From the NCBI RefSeq assembly GCF_900142165.1, contig NZ_FQZY01000028.1, forward strand, positions 1-57,179: a stretch of DNA of 57,179 nt. Direction: 5' to 3'. Below the pieces are notes generated by a model. The model saw only the letters and a list, made by a program, of their open reading frames with translations, did not search any database and had not been told where the DNA came from. Positions within the stretch are counted from its first letter, which is position 1; every line of letters starts with the position of its first letter. The position numbers and the translations under genes are program-made. The DNA comes from Hespellia stercorisuis DSM 15480. Its GTDB lineage: Bacteria > Bacillota > Clostridia > Lachnospirales > Lachnospiraceae. This document shows, piece after piece, positions 21,011 to 29,834 of the stretch.

Positions 21011-22450
21011 TTATTTCCGTTTCCACACAGAAGGCGTGAACAATAACAGTACCGGATACAGTTCCAAACGGCCAGCAAGCATGTCAAACATGAGAACACA
21101 CTTTGCCAATGGAGAAAACATACTGAAATTGCCAGTCGGTCCGACAAGTTCTAATCCCGGGCCAATGTTATTGAATGTCGCAGCAATTGCCGTAAAATTC
21201 GACGTCATATCCAGATTGTCAAATGCCAGAATTGTCATGGATACACCGAATATGATCACATAAGTCACAAGAAATGCGCTCACGCTTCTCACCGTATCCT
21301 TGTCCAGCGCTTTGTCATCCATCTTAATCACTTTAACACTTCTCGGATGCACAAAATATCCCATCTCCTGCTTTACTGTCTTGAACAGGATTACGATACG
21401 GGACACTTTGATTCCACCTCCGGTGCTGCCCGCACATGCCCCGATAAACATGAGGATTACCAGAAGTGTCTTGGACAACTGGGGCCACTGGTCAAAGTCT
21501 GTGGTCGCAAAACCGGTTGTTGTGATAATCGACGCAACCTGAAATGCGGAATGCCGCAGCGATGTAAAAATATTTTCAAACATTCCGCTTATGTTAAATG
21601 TAATGATTCCGATACTGACTGCAATGATTCCGAAATACCATCTAAGCTCTTCCATTTTGAAAACATTTCCTTTATGCCTTCCGAGCAGTATATAGTATGC
21701 ATTAAAATTCACTCCAAACAGAATCATAAATATCGTCACAATCCACTGTATCTGTGCCGAATAGTCTGCCATACTGCTGTTTTTTACGCCGAAACCACCA
21801 GTACCCGCCGTACCAAACGCGGTAGTAAAGGAATCAAACACCGGCATTCCCGCTGCTAGCAGGAGAATAATTTCAATCACGGTCATCACAATATAAATCA
21901 GATACAGTATCTTCGCGGTGTCCTTGACCCTGGGCACCAGCTTTCCAACAGATGGTCCCGGGCTTTCCGCACGCATAAGATGCATGTTGTAGCCACCGGC
22001 CATAGGCAGGATCGCAAGCAAAAACACAAATACACCCATACCGCCGATCCAGTGTGTAAAACTGCGCCAGAACAGGCTGCAGCGGTTCAGCGCCTCCACA
22101 TCCGTCAGAATACTGGCACCGGTCGTCGTAAAACCTGAAATCACTTCAAACAGCGCATTGATAACATTCGGGATATCGCCATTTATCACAAACGGAAGTG
22201 CCCCGAAAAAACTCATAACAATCCAACTCAATGCAACTGTAACAAATCCTTCTCTTGCAAAATAAACCTGATTTTTTGGCTTTTTTCTGATTATCAGCGT
22301 TCCAAGCACAAAGCAGATCAGCGCAACAATCAGGAACGAATATCCTGCAGATTCCTGATAGATTACTGCAACCACACAGGGTAATAGCATAAATATGGAT
22401 TCCAACGTCAAAACCCATCCAAGAATATAACGTATTATCGAATAATTCAT
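21011..22450 (-). CDS. trkH: Trk potassium uptake channel subunit
   Basis: 479 residues with about ten membrane helices and four pore-loop repeats. Selectivity-filter motifs are visible in ISGFTTTGASIL (about 105-118), FGTAGTGGFGVKN, SIITTTGFATTDFD and FNNIGPGLELVG. It forms the membrane pore for K+ and is gated by the TrkA ring encoded 13 bases upstream. Length and ends are normal. Confidence 0.94.
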   Translation of the reverse strand: MNYSIIRYILGWVLTLESIFMLLPCVVAVIYQESAGYSFLIVALICFVLGTLIIRKKPKNQVYFAREGFVTVALSWIVMSFFGALPFVINGDIPNVINALFEVISGFTTTGASILTDVEALNRCSLFWRSFTHWIGGMGVFVFLLAILPMAGGYNMHLMRAESPGPSVGKLVPRVKDTAKILYLIYIVMTVIEIILLLAAGMPVFDSFTTAFGTAGTGGFGVKNSSMADYSAQIQWIVTIFMILFGVNFNAYYILLGRHKGNVFKMEELRWYFGIIAVSIGIITFNISGMFENIFTSLRHSAFQVASIITTTGFATTDFDQWPQLSKTLLVILMFIGACAGSTGGGIKVSRIVILFKTVKQEMGYFVHPRSVKVIKMDDKALDKDTVRSVSAFLVTYVIIFGVSMTILAFDNLDMTSNFTAIAATFNNIGPGLELVGPTGNFSMFSPLAKCVLMFDMLAGRLELYPVLLLFTPSVWKRK

Positions 22451-22463
22451 CTGTCTCTCTCCA

Positions 22464-23822
22464 TTACTTTTTCAGTATGTCTTTGATATCCTGCAGGCCC
22501 TTTTGTGTAGTGACAACAATAACGGTATCCCCCACTGCGATCTGAGTCTTACCATTTGGAATAATGATTTTCCTGTTACGGCTCACACAGGCGATCAGCA
22601 GATGGTCCTTCAGGGATAATTCTTCCAGAGGTATTCCGACAAGCGGCGTGTTCTCACGGATTTTGAACTCCAGTGCCTCCGCATCGCTGTCTGCAATTCT
22701 GTACAGCGTCTCCACATTACTTCCAATCGTATTCTGCATAGCACGCACATAACGTACAATATATTCCGCAGTAATGAATTTAGGACAGATCAGACTTCCC
22801 AGATTAAAGGTATGAATAATATCATCAAAGGAAATCCGATTGATTTTCGTCACAATCTTTGCTTTTGAGCGATTTCTGGCAAAAAGTGAAAGGAATATGT
22901 TTCCCTCGTCAATTCCGGTCAGAGATACAAAAGACTCGCAGTGCTCAATGCCTTCCTCTATCAAAATATCCTGATTTGTGGCATCACCGTTGATAATGAC
23001 CGCATTCGGCAGTAATTCACTCAGCTGTTCGCAGCGCTCTCTGTCCTTCTCGATAATCGTCACATCAATACCCATCGCCAGAAGAATCTCCGACAAATAG
23101 TATGCGATCGTTCCGCCACCGACAATCATGGCGTTGTGCACCTGATGCGTCTGCACGCCGATTTGTCTGAAAAAGCTGCCTGAATTTAACGGTGATGCGA
23201 CAATGCTGACCACATCATTCTCTTTCAGCATAAATGAGCCGTTTGGAATAACCACTTCATCACCGCGCTTCACAGCACAGATCAGTACATCAGATTTAAC
23301 TTTTTTTGTAACGTCCGCCACACTGATATCATGGAGCATGGAATCTTCGTTTATAATAAATTCGAGTAATTCTACTTTTCCTTTTGCAAACGTGTCAATT
23401 TTAATTGCAGATGGAAACCTCAAAACCCGGGAAATCTCGGTTGCCGCCGCAAACTCCGGATTGATGGTCATGGAAAGACCCAATTCTTCTTTAATAAAAT
23501 TAATTTCCTTATTATACATAGGATTGCGCACACGCGCGATCGTGCTGCAGTCACCTGCCTTCTTCGCAATCAGGCAGCACAAAAGATTCAATTCGTCCGA
23601 GCCTGTTACAGCGACCAGAATATCTGCATTCTCAATGCCCGCTTCCATCTGTACATTATAACTCGCACCATTTCCCACAACTCCCATAACATCAAAGTTA
23701 TTCGTAACATCGTGAATTGCTACTCCATTTGGATCGATTACAGCAATGTCATGATTCTCCTCACTCAATTGCTCCGCAATTGTTCTTCCGACTTTGCCGC
23801 ACCCGACAATTATTATTCTCAT
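22464..23822 (-). CDS. trkA: Trk potassium uptake regulatory subunit
   Basis: 452 residues made of two RCK units. The first Rossmann motif is IIVGCGKVGRTIAEQL at residue 3. The second is MIVGGGTIAYYLSEILLAMG near 232, the last Gly of its motif being replaced. Each is followed by a TrkA-C domain (VKRGDEVVIPNGSFML; ENTPLVGIPLEEL). It binds NAD(H)/ATP and gates TrkH. It is expressed with trkH from the promoter at 23927-23955. Confidence 0.94.
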   Translation of the reverse strand: MRIIIVGCGKVGRTIAEQLSEENHDIAVIDPNGVAIHDVTNNFDVMGVVGNGASYNVQMEAGIENADILVAVTGSDELNLLCCLIAKKAGDCSTIARVRNPMYNKEINFIKEELGLSMTINPEFAAATEISRVLRFPSAIKIDTFAKGKVELLEFIINEDSMLHDISVADVTKKVKSDVLICAVKRGDEVVIPNGSFMLKENDVVSIVASPLNSGSFFRQIGVQTHQVHNAMIVGGGTIAYYLSEILLAMGIDVTIIEKDRERCEQLSELLPNAVIINGDATNQDILIEEGIEHCESFVSLTGIDEGNIFLSLFARNRSKAKIVTKINRISFDDIIHTFNLGSLICPKFITAEYIVRYVRAMQNTIGSNVETLYRIADSDAEALEFKIRENTPLVGIPLEELSLKDHLLIACVSRNRKIIIPNGKTQIAVGDTVIVVTTQKGLQDIKDILKK

Positions 23823-23834
23823 CTCATCCTCCGT

Positions 23835-23897
23835 GGGCTTTTTATTCTATTCCAACAAATTAGAGAGAACCGGAAGGTTCTCCCCTTGTTTTTAGCC
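23835..23897 (-). other. Structured leader of trkA
   Basis: GAGAACC (23865-23871) pairs with GGTTCTC (23876-23882) around a four-base loop. GGGCT (23835-23839) can pair with AGCCC (23893-23897) as an outer stem that contains the sequence just before the ribosome site. There is no T-run. It resembles none of the riboswitches I know, including the c-di-AMP class. Confidence 0.45.
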
Positions 23898-23926
23898 CTT
23901 TAGGCACACCTATATATGCCGATTCA

Positions 23927-23955
23927 ATGATATCCGATAATATATGAAATGTCAA
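23927..23955 (-). promoter_or_regulatory. Promoter of trkA-trkH
   Basis: The minus strand has TTGACA (23950-23955), a 17-base spacer and TATCAT (23927-23932), leaving a leader of roughly 100 bases. Confidence 0.75.
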
Positions 23956-23986
23956 GATATCGCGGGCACTTTCGTATGATATAAAT

Positions 23987-24661
23987 TTAACTAAGTGCCA
24001 CTATTTCGCATACCGTAAGCAAACGCCCTTTCACCCGAAATCGTATATCCCATCCGGCGAAAGCCACCCCATAGATCCGCTCCGGATCCGCATCATATGC
24101 AGGTCTCGGATCCTGCCTGAGTACTTTGATGGCTGCTGCCCTTTTCTCCTCCGGAAGTAACTGTAGAAAATGCTCTTCACACGCCACCTCCAGCTCATAT
24201 TCTCTGGTACGGTCTGCGAACCCGCCAACCGCCTCCGGGTGGGAATCCACATGTGGGATGTAGGGCTTGATATCGTAAATGGGTGTGCCGTTCATCAGAT
24301 CAATTCCCGCGACAAAAAGCACAGGTCCCAGCTCTGTATTCTGCTCCACCCGCTCCAGTCTGACGCTGGATAGTCCGATGTCATTGGGGCGATAAGGCGA
24401 CCGGGTGGCAAACACCCCCACCCGTTTCTTTCCTCCAAGCCTCGGTGGCTTCACTGTCGCAGCCCAGTGATCTCTTTTCGATTCTGAGAATTTCCACAGC
24501 AGCCAGACATAAGAATATTCCTCCAGTCCCCGGACCGCCTCCGGGTTTCGATACTCCGGTTCAAATACAATTTTCCCCTTCAGCTCCTCCACCAGACCAC
24601 TCTGGCGCGGGATTCCAAATTTTGTCGGAAAATCCGTATAAATATGTGCAATTATCTTCAT
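23987..24661 (-). CDS. trmO: tRNA (N6-threonylcarbamoyladenosine(37)-N6)-methyltransferase
   Basis: 224 residues. TrmO uses SAM to methylate t6A37 in tRNA-Thr. Family landmarks are HIYTDFPTKFGIPRQSG, the long stretch PRLGGKKRVGVFATRSPYRPNDIGLSSVRLE (residues 77-107), and DIKPYIPHVDS. AGGAG lies seven bases before the ATG at 24661; the 15 upstream codons are Lys/Glu/Arg-rich and unlike the family. The C-terminal part VLRQDPRPAY is also typical. Confidence 0.92.
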   Translation of the reverse strand: MKIIAHIYTDFPTKFGIPRQSGLVEELKGKIVFEPEYRNPEAVRGLEEYSYVWLLWKFSESKRDHWAATVKPPRLGGKKRVGVFATRSPYRPNDIGLSSVRLERVEQNTELGPVLFVAGIDLMNGTPIYDIKPYIPHVDSHPEAVGGFADRTREYELEVACEEHFLQLLPEEKRAAAIKVLRQDPRPAYDADPERIYGVAFAGWDIRFRVKGRLLTVCEIVALS

Positions 24662-24695
24662 TCTTTTGCTCCTGTTTCTTTCCGATTTTTCCTCT

Positions 24696-25478
24696 TTATC
24701 TTCCATTCAGAAATCTACGTCTATACTTCAAATCTGCATATCTGATAATCTCCTTCATATACACCGCATCATACATTCCGCCTACGATGCCGACAACCGG
24801 AATGCCCTGAAGAAATTTCATATACAACAATTCCCTGGAAAGTGTTCCCGCAGTTCTGTCGATCTGCTCCTTTTCATCATAATCTGCCGGACAACTTTCA
24901 GTGCAGATGAACGTATTAATCTTCTCCTCTATTTCTTCTGACTGCTCTCCATAAGACAGAGCCCCCTGAATCAACAGAAGAATAAAGTATCGCTCTTCCT
25001 CTGTGTCATACCTGCACCCATAATGCAGAGCCGTCTGGTAAATACTTTTTAGAATCATTCCTGTAAATACCGGAATATCAGGAATCCCGATCCCCAATAC
25101 TCCCATCCCGACTCCTGACACACCGGACACCAGAAGGTTCTTTGTTCCTTCCCCCTTCGATTTTTTCGAAAAAGACCGCAGGGATTTTGCATCCTGCTTT
25201 ATGTCTGCTGTATACTCACGCACCCGATAATCCTGTTCCAGCTTTTCTTTATGATACGTTTTCTCAATCACGCCGGTGCCCTTTTCGAATATGAGGCCAA
25301 AAGCCTTTTCAAATGCTGTATCAAGCATACTCTGCAGTCCGGACGGCACGTTGCCATCCAGCTTCTGATTCAGAATGTTCTCTCTTTTTTCGCTGTGGGA
25401 ACGGAGGAATCTTTTTTCCTCTTCCTCTAATCTGCGCCACTCCTTCCGAAGCGGCTTCTCTCTATGAAATATCTGCAT
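24696..25478 (-). CDS. EcsC-family protein
   Basis: About 260 residues. The Gly-rich segment GVSGVGMGVLGIGIPDIPVFTGMILKSIYQTALHYG (about 122-157) and the later LLYMKFLQGIPVVGIVGGMYDAVYMKEI are EcsC hallmarks. The function is poorly known, and EcsC neighbours exporters in Bacillus. Its end overlaps the extended trmO frame by 11 bases but not trmO as started here. The start is uncertain: a GTG lies six codons upstream, and GAGG is 12 bases before the ATG chosen. Confidence 0.85.
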   Translation of the reverse strand: MQIFHREKPLRKEWRRLEEEEKRFLRSHSEKRENILNQKLDGNVPSGLQSMLDTAFEKAFGLIFEKGTGVIEKTYHKEKLEQDYRVREYTADIKQDAKSLRSFSKKSKGEGTKNLLVSGVSGVGMGVLGIGIPDIPVFTGMILKSIYQTALHYGCRYDTEEERYFILLLIQGALSYGEQSEEIEEKINTFICTESCPADYDEKEQIDRTAGTLSRELLYMKFLQGIPVVGIVGGMYDAVYMKEIIRYADLKYRRRFLNGR

Positions 25479-25556
25479 CTCAATATATATCCTCACATTG
25501 GAGTCTAAACTTCCCTGTTTTTTCGTTAAAACAATACTTTTTTACAAATAAGCTAT

Positions 25557-26000
25557 TTATTGACGTTTCATGTATAAGAGCGGATAATCATTCCCCTGCT
25601 CATCATGATCTGTTCTTTTGTAAACGTGAAAGCCCATACGTTCATAGAATCCTTTTGCCTGAGGGTTCTGCTCATTAACAGTCAGTTTTTTGACCGCATA
25701 TCTTTCAATCCCGTACTGAATCAGAGATTTCCCCAGACCTTTGCCTCTTTCTTCTGGCGTGACGAACAGCATTTCCAGAGTATCGTCCTCTACTCCCATG
25801 AAAGCAACCGGATAGTTCCTGTCATCTTCCACAATGACCAAATGAGCAATTTCGCTTAATGCCTGTGGCACATACTCTTTGATATTCTTTATCTCATTAT
25901 CCGATAAGAACAGATGCGTTGCCCTGACAGATTTTTCCCACACTTCCAACAGTTGCTGTATCAATATTGGTGTTTTCTCGTTTACTTCACTGATCCTCAT
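25557..26000 (-). CDS. GNAT-family N-acetyltransferase
   Basis: 147 residues, a single GNAT domain. The acetyl-CoA binding loop is VTPEERGKGLGKSLIQYGIER near residue 80, followed by VNEQNPQAKGFYERMGFHVYKR, the usual C-terminal strand and helix. GGAGG precedes the ATG. The acceptor substrate is not predictable. Confidence 0.88.
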   Translation of the reverse strand: MRISEVNEKTPILIQQLLEVWEKSVRATHLFLSDNEIKNIKEYVPQALSEIAHLVIVEDDRNYPVAFMGVEDDTLEMLFVTPEERGKGLGKSLIQYGIERYAVKKLTVNEQNPQAKGFYERMGFHVYKRTDHDEQGNDYPLLYMKRQ

Positions 26001-26094
26001 CTTTCGCCTCCATAAAGCGGGGATTATACTTCTGCTTTTAAGCCGATTATATCCCCTTCTCTAGTAATCTGCAACGGGAACAAAAAAAATGCAC

Positions 26095-26931
26095 CTAACT
26101 GTTTTTATTCATCTTTTGTCTCACAAGTTCATCATGGTAAAAAAAGTTCACATAATTCAATTGTGCTTTTTCACAGTATTCATGAAGCGTTTTTGCCAAA
26201 TCTGCCCAATATGCATTGTCCTTATGTATGTATATTTCAGAATACTCATTTGATAGATTTGGATACCGTTGATCAATATAAGAAAGGATCGTCTGTTTAT
26301 AAGCCCCTCGCAAATTTAAATTTTCGAACCAATATTCATCCACTATATTTTCCGTTGTTTCCATTATTTTTTGCCATTCAGTAATATATGGAAAAATTGG
26401 TGACATAAATAATACTGTGTAGATTCCAGCCTCATGTAGCTGTTCTATTGCCTTCAGCCTTTGGAGGACTGTGCTGCCCTTATCCATATCAGATCTGAAC
26501 TGTTCATCTAATGTATTTAATGAAAGTGCCACTTTAAGTTGTGGCAGCCTTTTTAAGATATCAATATCACGGACAACTAAATCAGACTTTGTTGAAATAG
26601 TAATCTCGCAGTCGGCATCTACAAGTTGTTCCAAAATATTTCTGGTAATACCGTACTTACTTTCGTATGGATTATAGCAATCTGTCACCGATGATAAAAA
26701 TAATGACTTGCCCTTCAGTTTTTTCAAATTAATTGGTTTATTGCAATACTTTATATCTATAAAATCTCCCCACGCCTCCGTATGCCCGGTAAATCGTTTC
26801 ATAAATCTGGCATAACAATATTTACAAGCATGGGGACAGCCGACGTAGGGATTTACCACGTAATCACTTGCAGGCAGATTTGATTTTGTCAGATAATCTT
26901 TCGTCAAAATCTTTTTTTCTATTGCTCCCAT
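26095..26931 (-). CDS. SPL-like radical SAM protein
   Basis: 278 residues. The cluster motif is CPHACKYC (Cys32, Cys36, Cys39) within NPYVGCPHACKYCYARFM, the pattern of the spore photoproduct lyase-like radical SAM family, but shorter than true SplB. GKSLFLSSVTDCYNPYE and ALSLNTLDEQF are further family landmarks. Its ATG overlaps the stop of the XRE regulator gene (TAATG), so the two are translationally coupled. The substrate is unknown. Confidence 0.87.
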   Translation of the reverse strand: MGAIEKKILTKDYLTKSNLPASDYVVNPYVGCPHACKYCYARFMKRFTGHTEAWGDFIDIKYCNKPINLKKLKGKSLFLSSVTDCYNPYESKYGITRNILEQLVDADCEITISTKSDLVVRDIDILKRLPQLKVALSLNTLDEQFRSDMDKGSTVLQRLKAIEQLHEAGIYTVLFMSPIFPYITEWQKIMETTENIVDEYWFENLNLRGAYKQTILSYIDQRYPNLSNEYSEIYIHKDNAYWADLAKTLHEYCEKAQLNYVNFFYHDELVRQKMNKNS

Positions 26932-27605
26932 TATTCAATCATTCCTCCATGAAAACAACACTCATATATCTTCTCTTCCTGATAAAATATTTCTTCATAT
27001 CCTTGATACCAAATAAATTCACCCTCAACCCTGCAATGATAGTGATAATCTCCCTTTGCAAAAATTTCAGGTCCCCGATATGGAATTTCATATGGCACAT
27101 TTAATAACGCTTCTTTGAGAAAATCACTGTTAAAATGTTCTCCCGTTATCCGTCCGGTATAGTTCATCCCCCAAATCGGATCGTCCTGATGCCAAACTAC
27201 CTCTGAACCAAAGAATTTTTCTCCGCCCAAATAGCTGTCAAGATACTTATATCCCTGATCGCAATAACTAAAATCATGTGACTTCATTCTTGATGAAACA
27301 TCTTCATTTTTATTCGCTGCATACGTATTCTTTTTTGCACAGATCAAGAAAGAAATCATTTCACTTATGTTTCTGTCTGAATGATCACAGAGCCGCACAT
27401 TACATCGATCATCGTCCTTGACCAGCCGATCAATTGGAATACCATACAATTCGCTTAATAATATTAATCCATTCAATTCTGGAATTGCCAGCCCGTTCTC
27501 CCATTTACTTATTGTTTGCCGCGCTGTTCCCAATTTATCTGCCAGTTGTTCCTGTGAATATCCATTCTTCTTTCTCAATATCTGTAACTTTTCTTCAAGT
27601 TTCAT
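26931..27605 (-). CDS. XRE-family regulator with DUF5680-like C-terminal domain
   Basis: About 224 residues. The helix-turn-helix is at residues 2-60 (LQILRKKNGYSQEQLADKLGTARQTISKWENG). The C-terminal 120 residues (MISFLICAKKNTYA..., LGGEKFFGSEVVW, GMNYTGRITG) resemble DUF5680, usually found behind XRE domains. AGGGTGG lies before the ATG at 27605; nine upstream codons are open but overlap the promoter. It is coupled to the SPL-like radical SAM gene, whose expression it presumably controls. Confidence 0.85.
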   Translation of the reverse strand: MKLEEKLQILRKKNGYSQEQLADKLGTARQTISKWENGLAIPELNGLILLSELYGIPIDRLVKDDDRCNVRLCDHSDRNISEMISFLICAKKNTYAANKNEDVSSRMKSHDFSYCDQGYKYLDSYLGGEKFFGSEVVWHQDDPIWGMNYTGRITGEHFNSDFLKEALLNVPYEIPYRGPEIFAKGDYHYHCRVEGEFIWYQGYEEIFYQEEKIYECCFHGGMIE

Positions 27606-27630
27606 ATAGCCCACCCTGCCTTTCTGTTCC

Positions 27631-27656
27631 ATTATATAGATTTCTATTTATATAAT
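27631..27656 (-). promoter_or_regulatory. Palindromic promoter/operator of the XRE-SPL operon
   Basis: ATTATATA (27631-27638) and TATATAAT (27649-27656) form an exact inverted repeat. On the minus strand the proximal arm contains the TATAAT -10, so a dimer bound here would block initiation. Autoregulation by the XRE protein is inferred. Confidence 0.55.
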
Positions 27657-27699
27657 CCACCATCAGGCAAATTCATTTATGTCACTTGAAGCTGACAGA

Positions 27700-29196
27700 T
27701 TAAGTCAGGTTCAAGCCGGAGAGAAACTCACCGGCAACCTCATCAACAGAACGCCCAACAACATCGACCTGATAGGTCAGCTCCGCCATCTGCTCTGTGG
27801 AAATCGTCCCTGCTAACTGATTCAGAATACGTTCGAGTTCGGGATACTTTTGTAATACTTCCTCTCGAACCAGGAATGCACCGTTATAATCCGGGAAAAA
27901 GCCCTGGTCATCTTCCAGGATCTTCAGCCCTGCTTTACGGTTCAACCCGTCTGTGGCATAGACCACAGTGACATCAAAACTTCCGTTTTCCACAGCCGTA
28001 TATTTCAGCCCCTGATCTACGAGAATTGCGTCTTTGAACTTCAACCCGTAAAACTCTACAAAGGGAGTATATTTCATACTGCCCTCTACAGTGAAAAATC
28101 CCTGCTCTGCTCCAAATAACAGCTCCTTCGCCACAGGTACCAGATCACTGACGGTTTCCAGATTGTATTTATCTGCAACAGCCTGGGGTACGGCTACGGC
28201 GTAGGTGTTATCAAATCCCAATTTACTGAGCAGGCGCATGTCATAATCTTCGGCTGCCACCTTGTTTACATAGTCATAGATCGACTTACCTTCCGGCACA
28301 TCGGCAGGGTCCTGATGGAAAAATGTAGTCAACAATGTTCCATCATAAGAGACCATCAGATCACAGGTATGCCCATCACCCTTAAGGGCATTGAAGTTAT
28401 TTACCTGAGACATCTGATCCTGAATCGTAACATCCAGGTCTGTTTGATCCTCTACCAGCATTTTTATCATGTGATGCATGAGCTGCGTCTCGGAATAGTC
28501 GCCGTCATAAAGCATCAGGTCGCCGGTATTTCCCCGTCCATATGGCAGCAACATACAAAATGCCGCCAGAAGAGCCACCGCTGGTATCCACATTTTCCTG
28601 GAGTCCTTCTTGTTCTTTTTCATTTGTTTTTCAAACCACCCCATCAAAAGATCCAGAATCAGGGCAATCACCATCAGGACACCAGTAGCAGACAAGATCA
28701 TCTTCATGCTGGAGATGCGAATCCCCTGGGTAATCACGCCACCCAGACCGCCGCCTCCGACAAAAGCGGCAAATACCGCAGTGCCGATTGCATTGACCAC
28801 AGCAATACGAATACCGGTAAACATGGTCGGAAACGCGTATGGAACTTCCACCCTGAAAAGCCGATAGAATTTACTCATCCCCATCCCCCGCGCCGCTTCC
28901 TTGATACCGGGATCTACCTCCTGCAGTCCAAGATAGGTATTTCGCACAATGGGAAGCAGCGAATACAGGGTGATACCAATGATAACCGTCAGCTTGCCCG
29001 GATTCAGTACTACCATGATCATACCCAATAACGCCAGCGAAGGGATCGTTTGCAGCAGATCCACCACTCGCAGAATCGTTCCTCTGAATCGCTTTGATAC
29101 ATAGGCCCAGATTCCCAACAGTAATCCCACGACAATAGACAGAATACTGGCTGACAGTACAATAAATAAATGTTCCCAAATCAATGACCAGGTCAT
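27700..29196 (-). CDS. ABC permease fused to a glycine-betaine-type binding domain
   Basis: 498 residues. The first 210 form a five- or six-helix BPD permease (EAARGMGMSKFYRLFRVEVPYAFPTMFTGIR is the EAA loop). Residues from about 225 form an OpuAC-type substrate-binding domain facing outward. This order is found in OpuC-like carriers of betaine, carnitine or choline and in ergothioneine (EgtU) or bile-acid related carriers, so the substrate is open. It overlaps the upstream permease gene by four bases (ATGA). Confidence 0.87.
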   Translation of the reverse strand: MTWSLIWEHLFIVLSASILSIVVGLLLGIWAYVSKRFRGTILRVVDLLQTIPSLALLGMIMVVLNPGKLTVIIGITLYSLLPIVRNTYLGLQEVDPGIKEAARGMGMSKFYRLFRVEVPYAFPTMFTGIRIAVVNAIGTAVFAAFVGGGGLGGVITQGIRISSMKMILSATGVLMVIALILDLLMGWFEKQMKKNKKDSRKMWIPAVALLAAFCMLLPYGRGNTGDLMLYDGDYSETQLMHHMIKMLVEDQTDLDVTIQDQMSQVNNFNALKGDGHTCDLMVSYDGTLLTTFFHQDPADVPEGKSIYDYVNKVAAEDYDMRLLSKLGFDNTYAVAVPQAVADKYNLETVSDLVPVAKELLFGAEQGFFTVEGSMKYTPFVEFYGLKFKDAILVDQGLKYTAVENGSFDVTVVYATDGLNRKAGLKILEDDQGFFPDYNGAFLVREEVLQKYPELERILNQLAGTISTEQMAELTYQVDVVGRSVDEVAGEFLSGLNLT

Positions 29197-29834
29197 TTTC
29201 CCGCCTCCCTTCTCATCCCGAGAGGCGTAACCTTCTTTTGCAGATAATCGATGACCGCACCAAAAGCAATTGCCAGAAGTGCGGAAGGGATTGCTCCCAA
29301 AAGAATCAGTGTGTTGTTATTGGAAGACACGCCCTGATAGACGAAATTTCCCAATCCGCCCTTCCCGATCATAGCAGCCAGTACTGCCCAGGAAACCGTG
29401 TAAATAGCAGACATCCGAAGACCTGCAATGATGGTGGGCATCGCCAGAGGCAGCTCCACTTTTGTCAATGTTTGAAAAGAAGACATTCCGCAGCCCTTCG
29501 CAGCTTCGACATATTTTCTTTCCACTTCAAGAATGCCGGTATAAGTATTTTTCAAGACCGGGAACATCGCATATACGCTCAGTGCCGCAATAACGGTAGC
29601 GTAGGTGTCTCCCCACCAGATAAACAGGATGCCAATAAACGCAAGACCCGGTATCGTCTGAAAAATGGAGAGAACAGGCAGAATCACACCGGACCATTTC
29701 GGAACACGTGAAAGAAGGACCCCCAACAGCAGTCCAAACGCAAAACCAATCACTACAGCAACCAGCACATATATCGTATGAACACCGATGGCTTTCAGCA
29801 GCATGCTGCCATAGTCATGAATAAGAGTCATCAT
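29193..29834 (-). CDS. OpuCB-like ABC permease
   Basis: 213 residues with five or six helices and the EAA loop EAAKGCGMSSFQTLTKVELPLAMPTIIAGLR near residue 115. It starts ATGATGA over the stop of the ATPase gene (one ATG is 29834, another three bases on), and a G-rich site precedes it. With the fused permease it would form a heterodimeric channel. Confidence 0.88.
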   Translation of the reverse strand: MMTLIHDYGSMLLKAIGVHTIYVLVAVVIGFAFGLLLGVLLSRVPKWSGVILPVLSIFQTIPGLAFIGILFIWWGDTYATVIAALSVYAMFPVLKNTYTGILEVERKYVEAAKGCGMSSFQTLTKVELPLAMPTIIAGLRMSAIYTVSWAVLAAMIGKGGLGNFVYQGVSSNNNTLILLGAIPSALLAIAFGAVIDYLQKKVTPLGMRREAGK

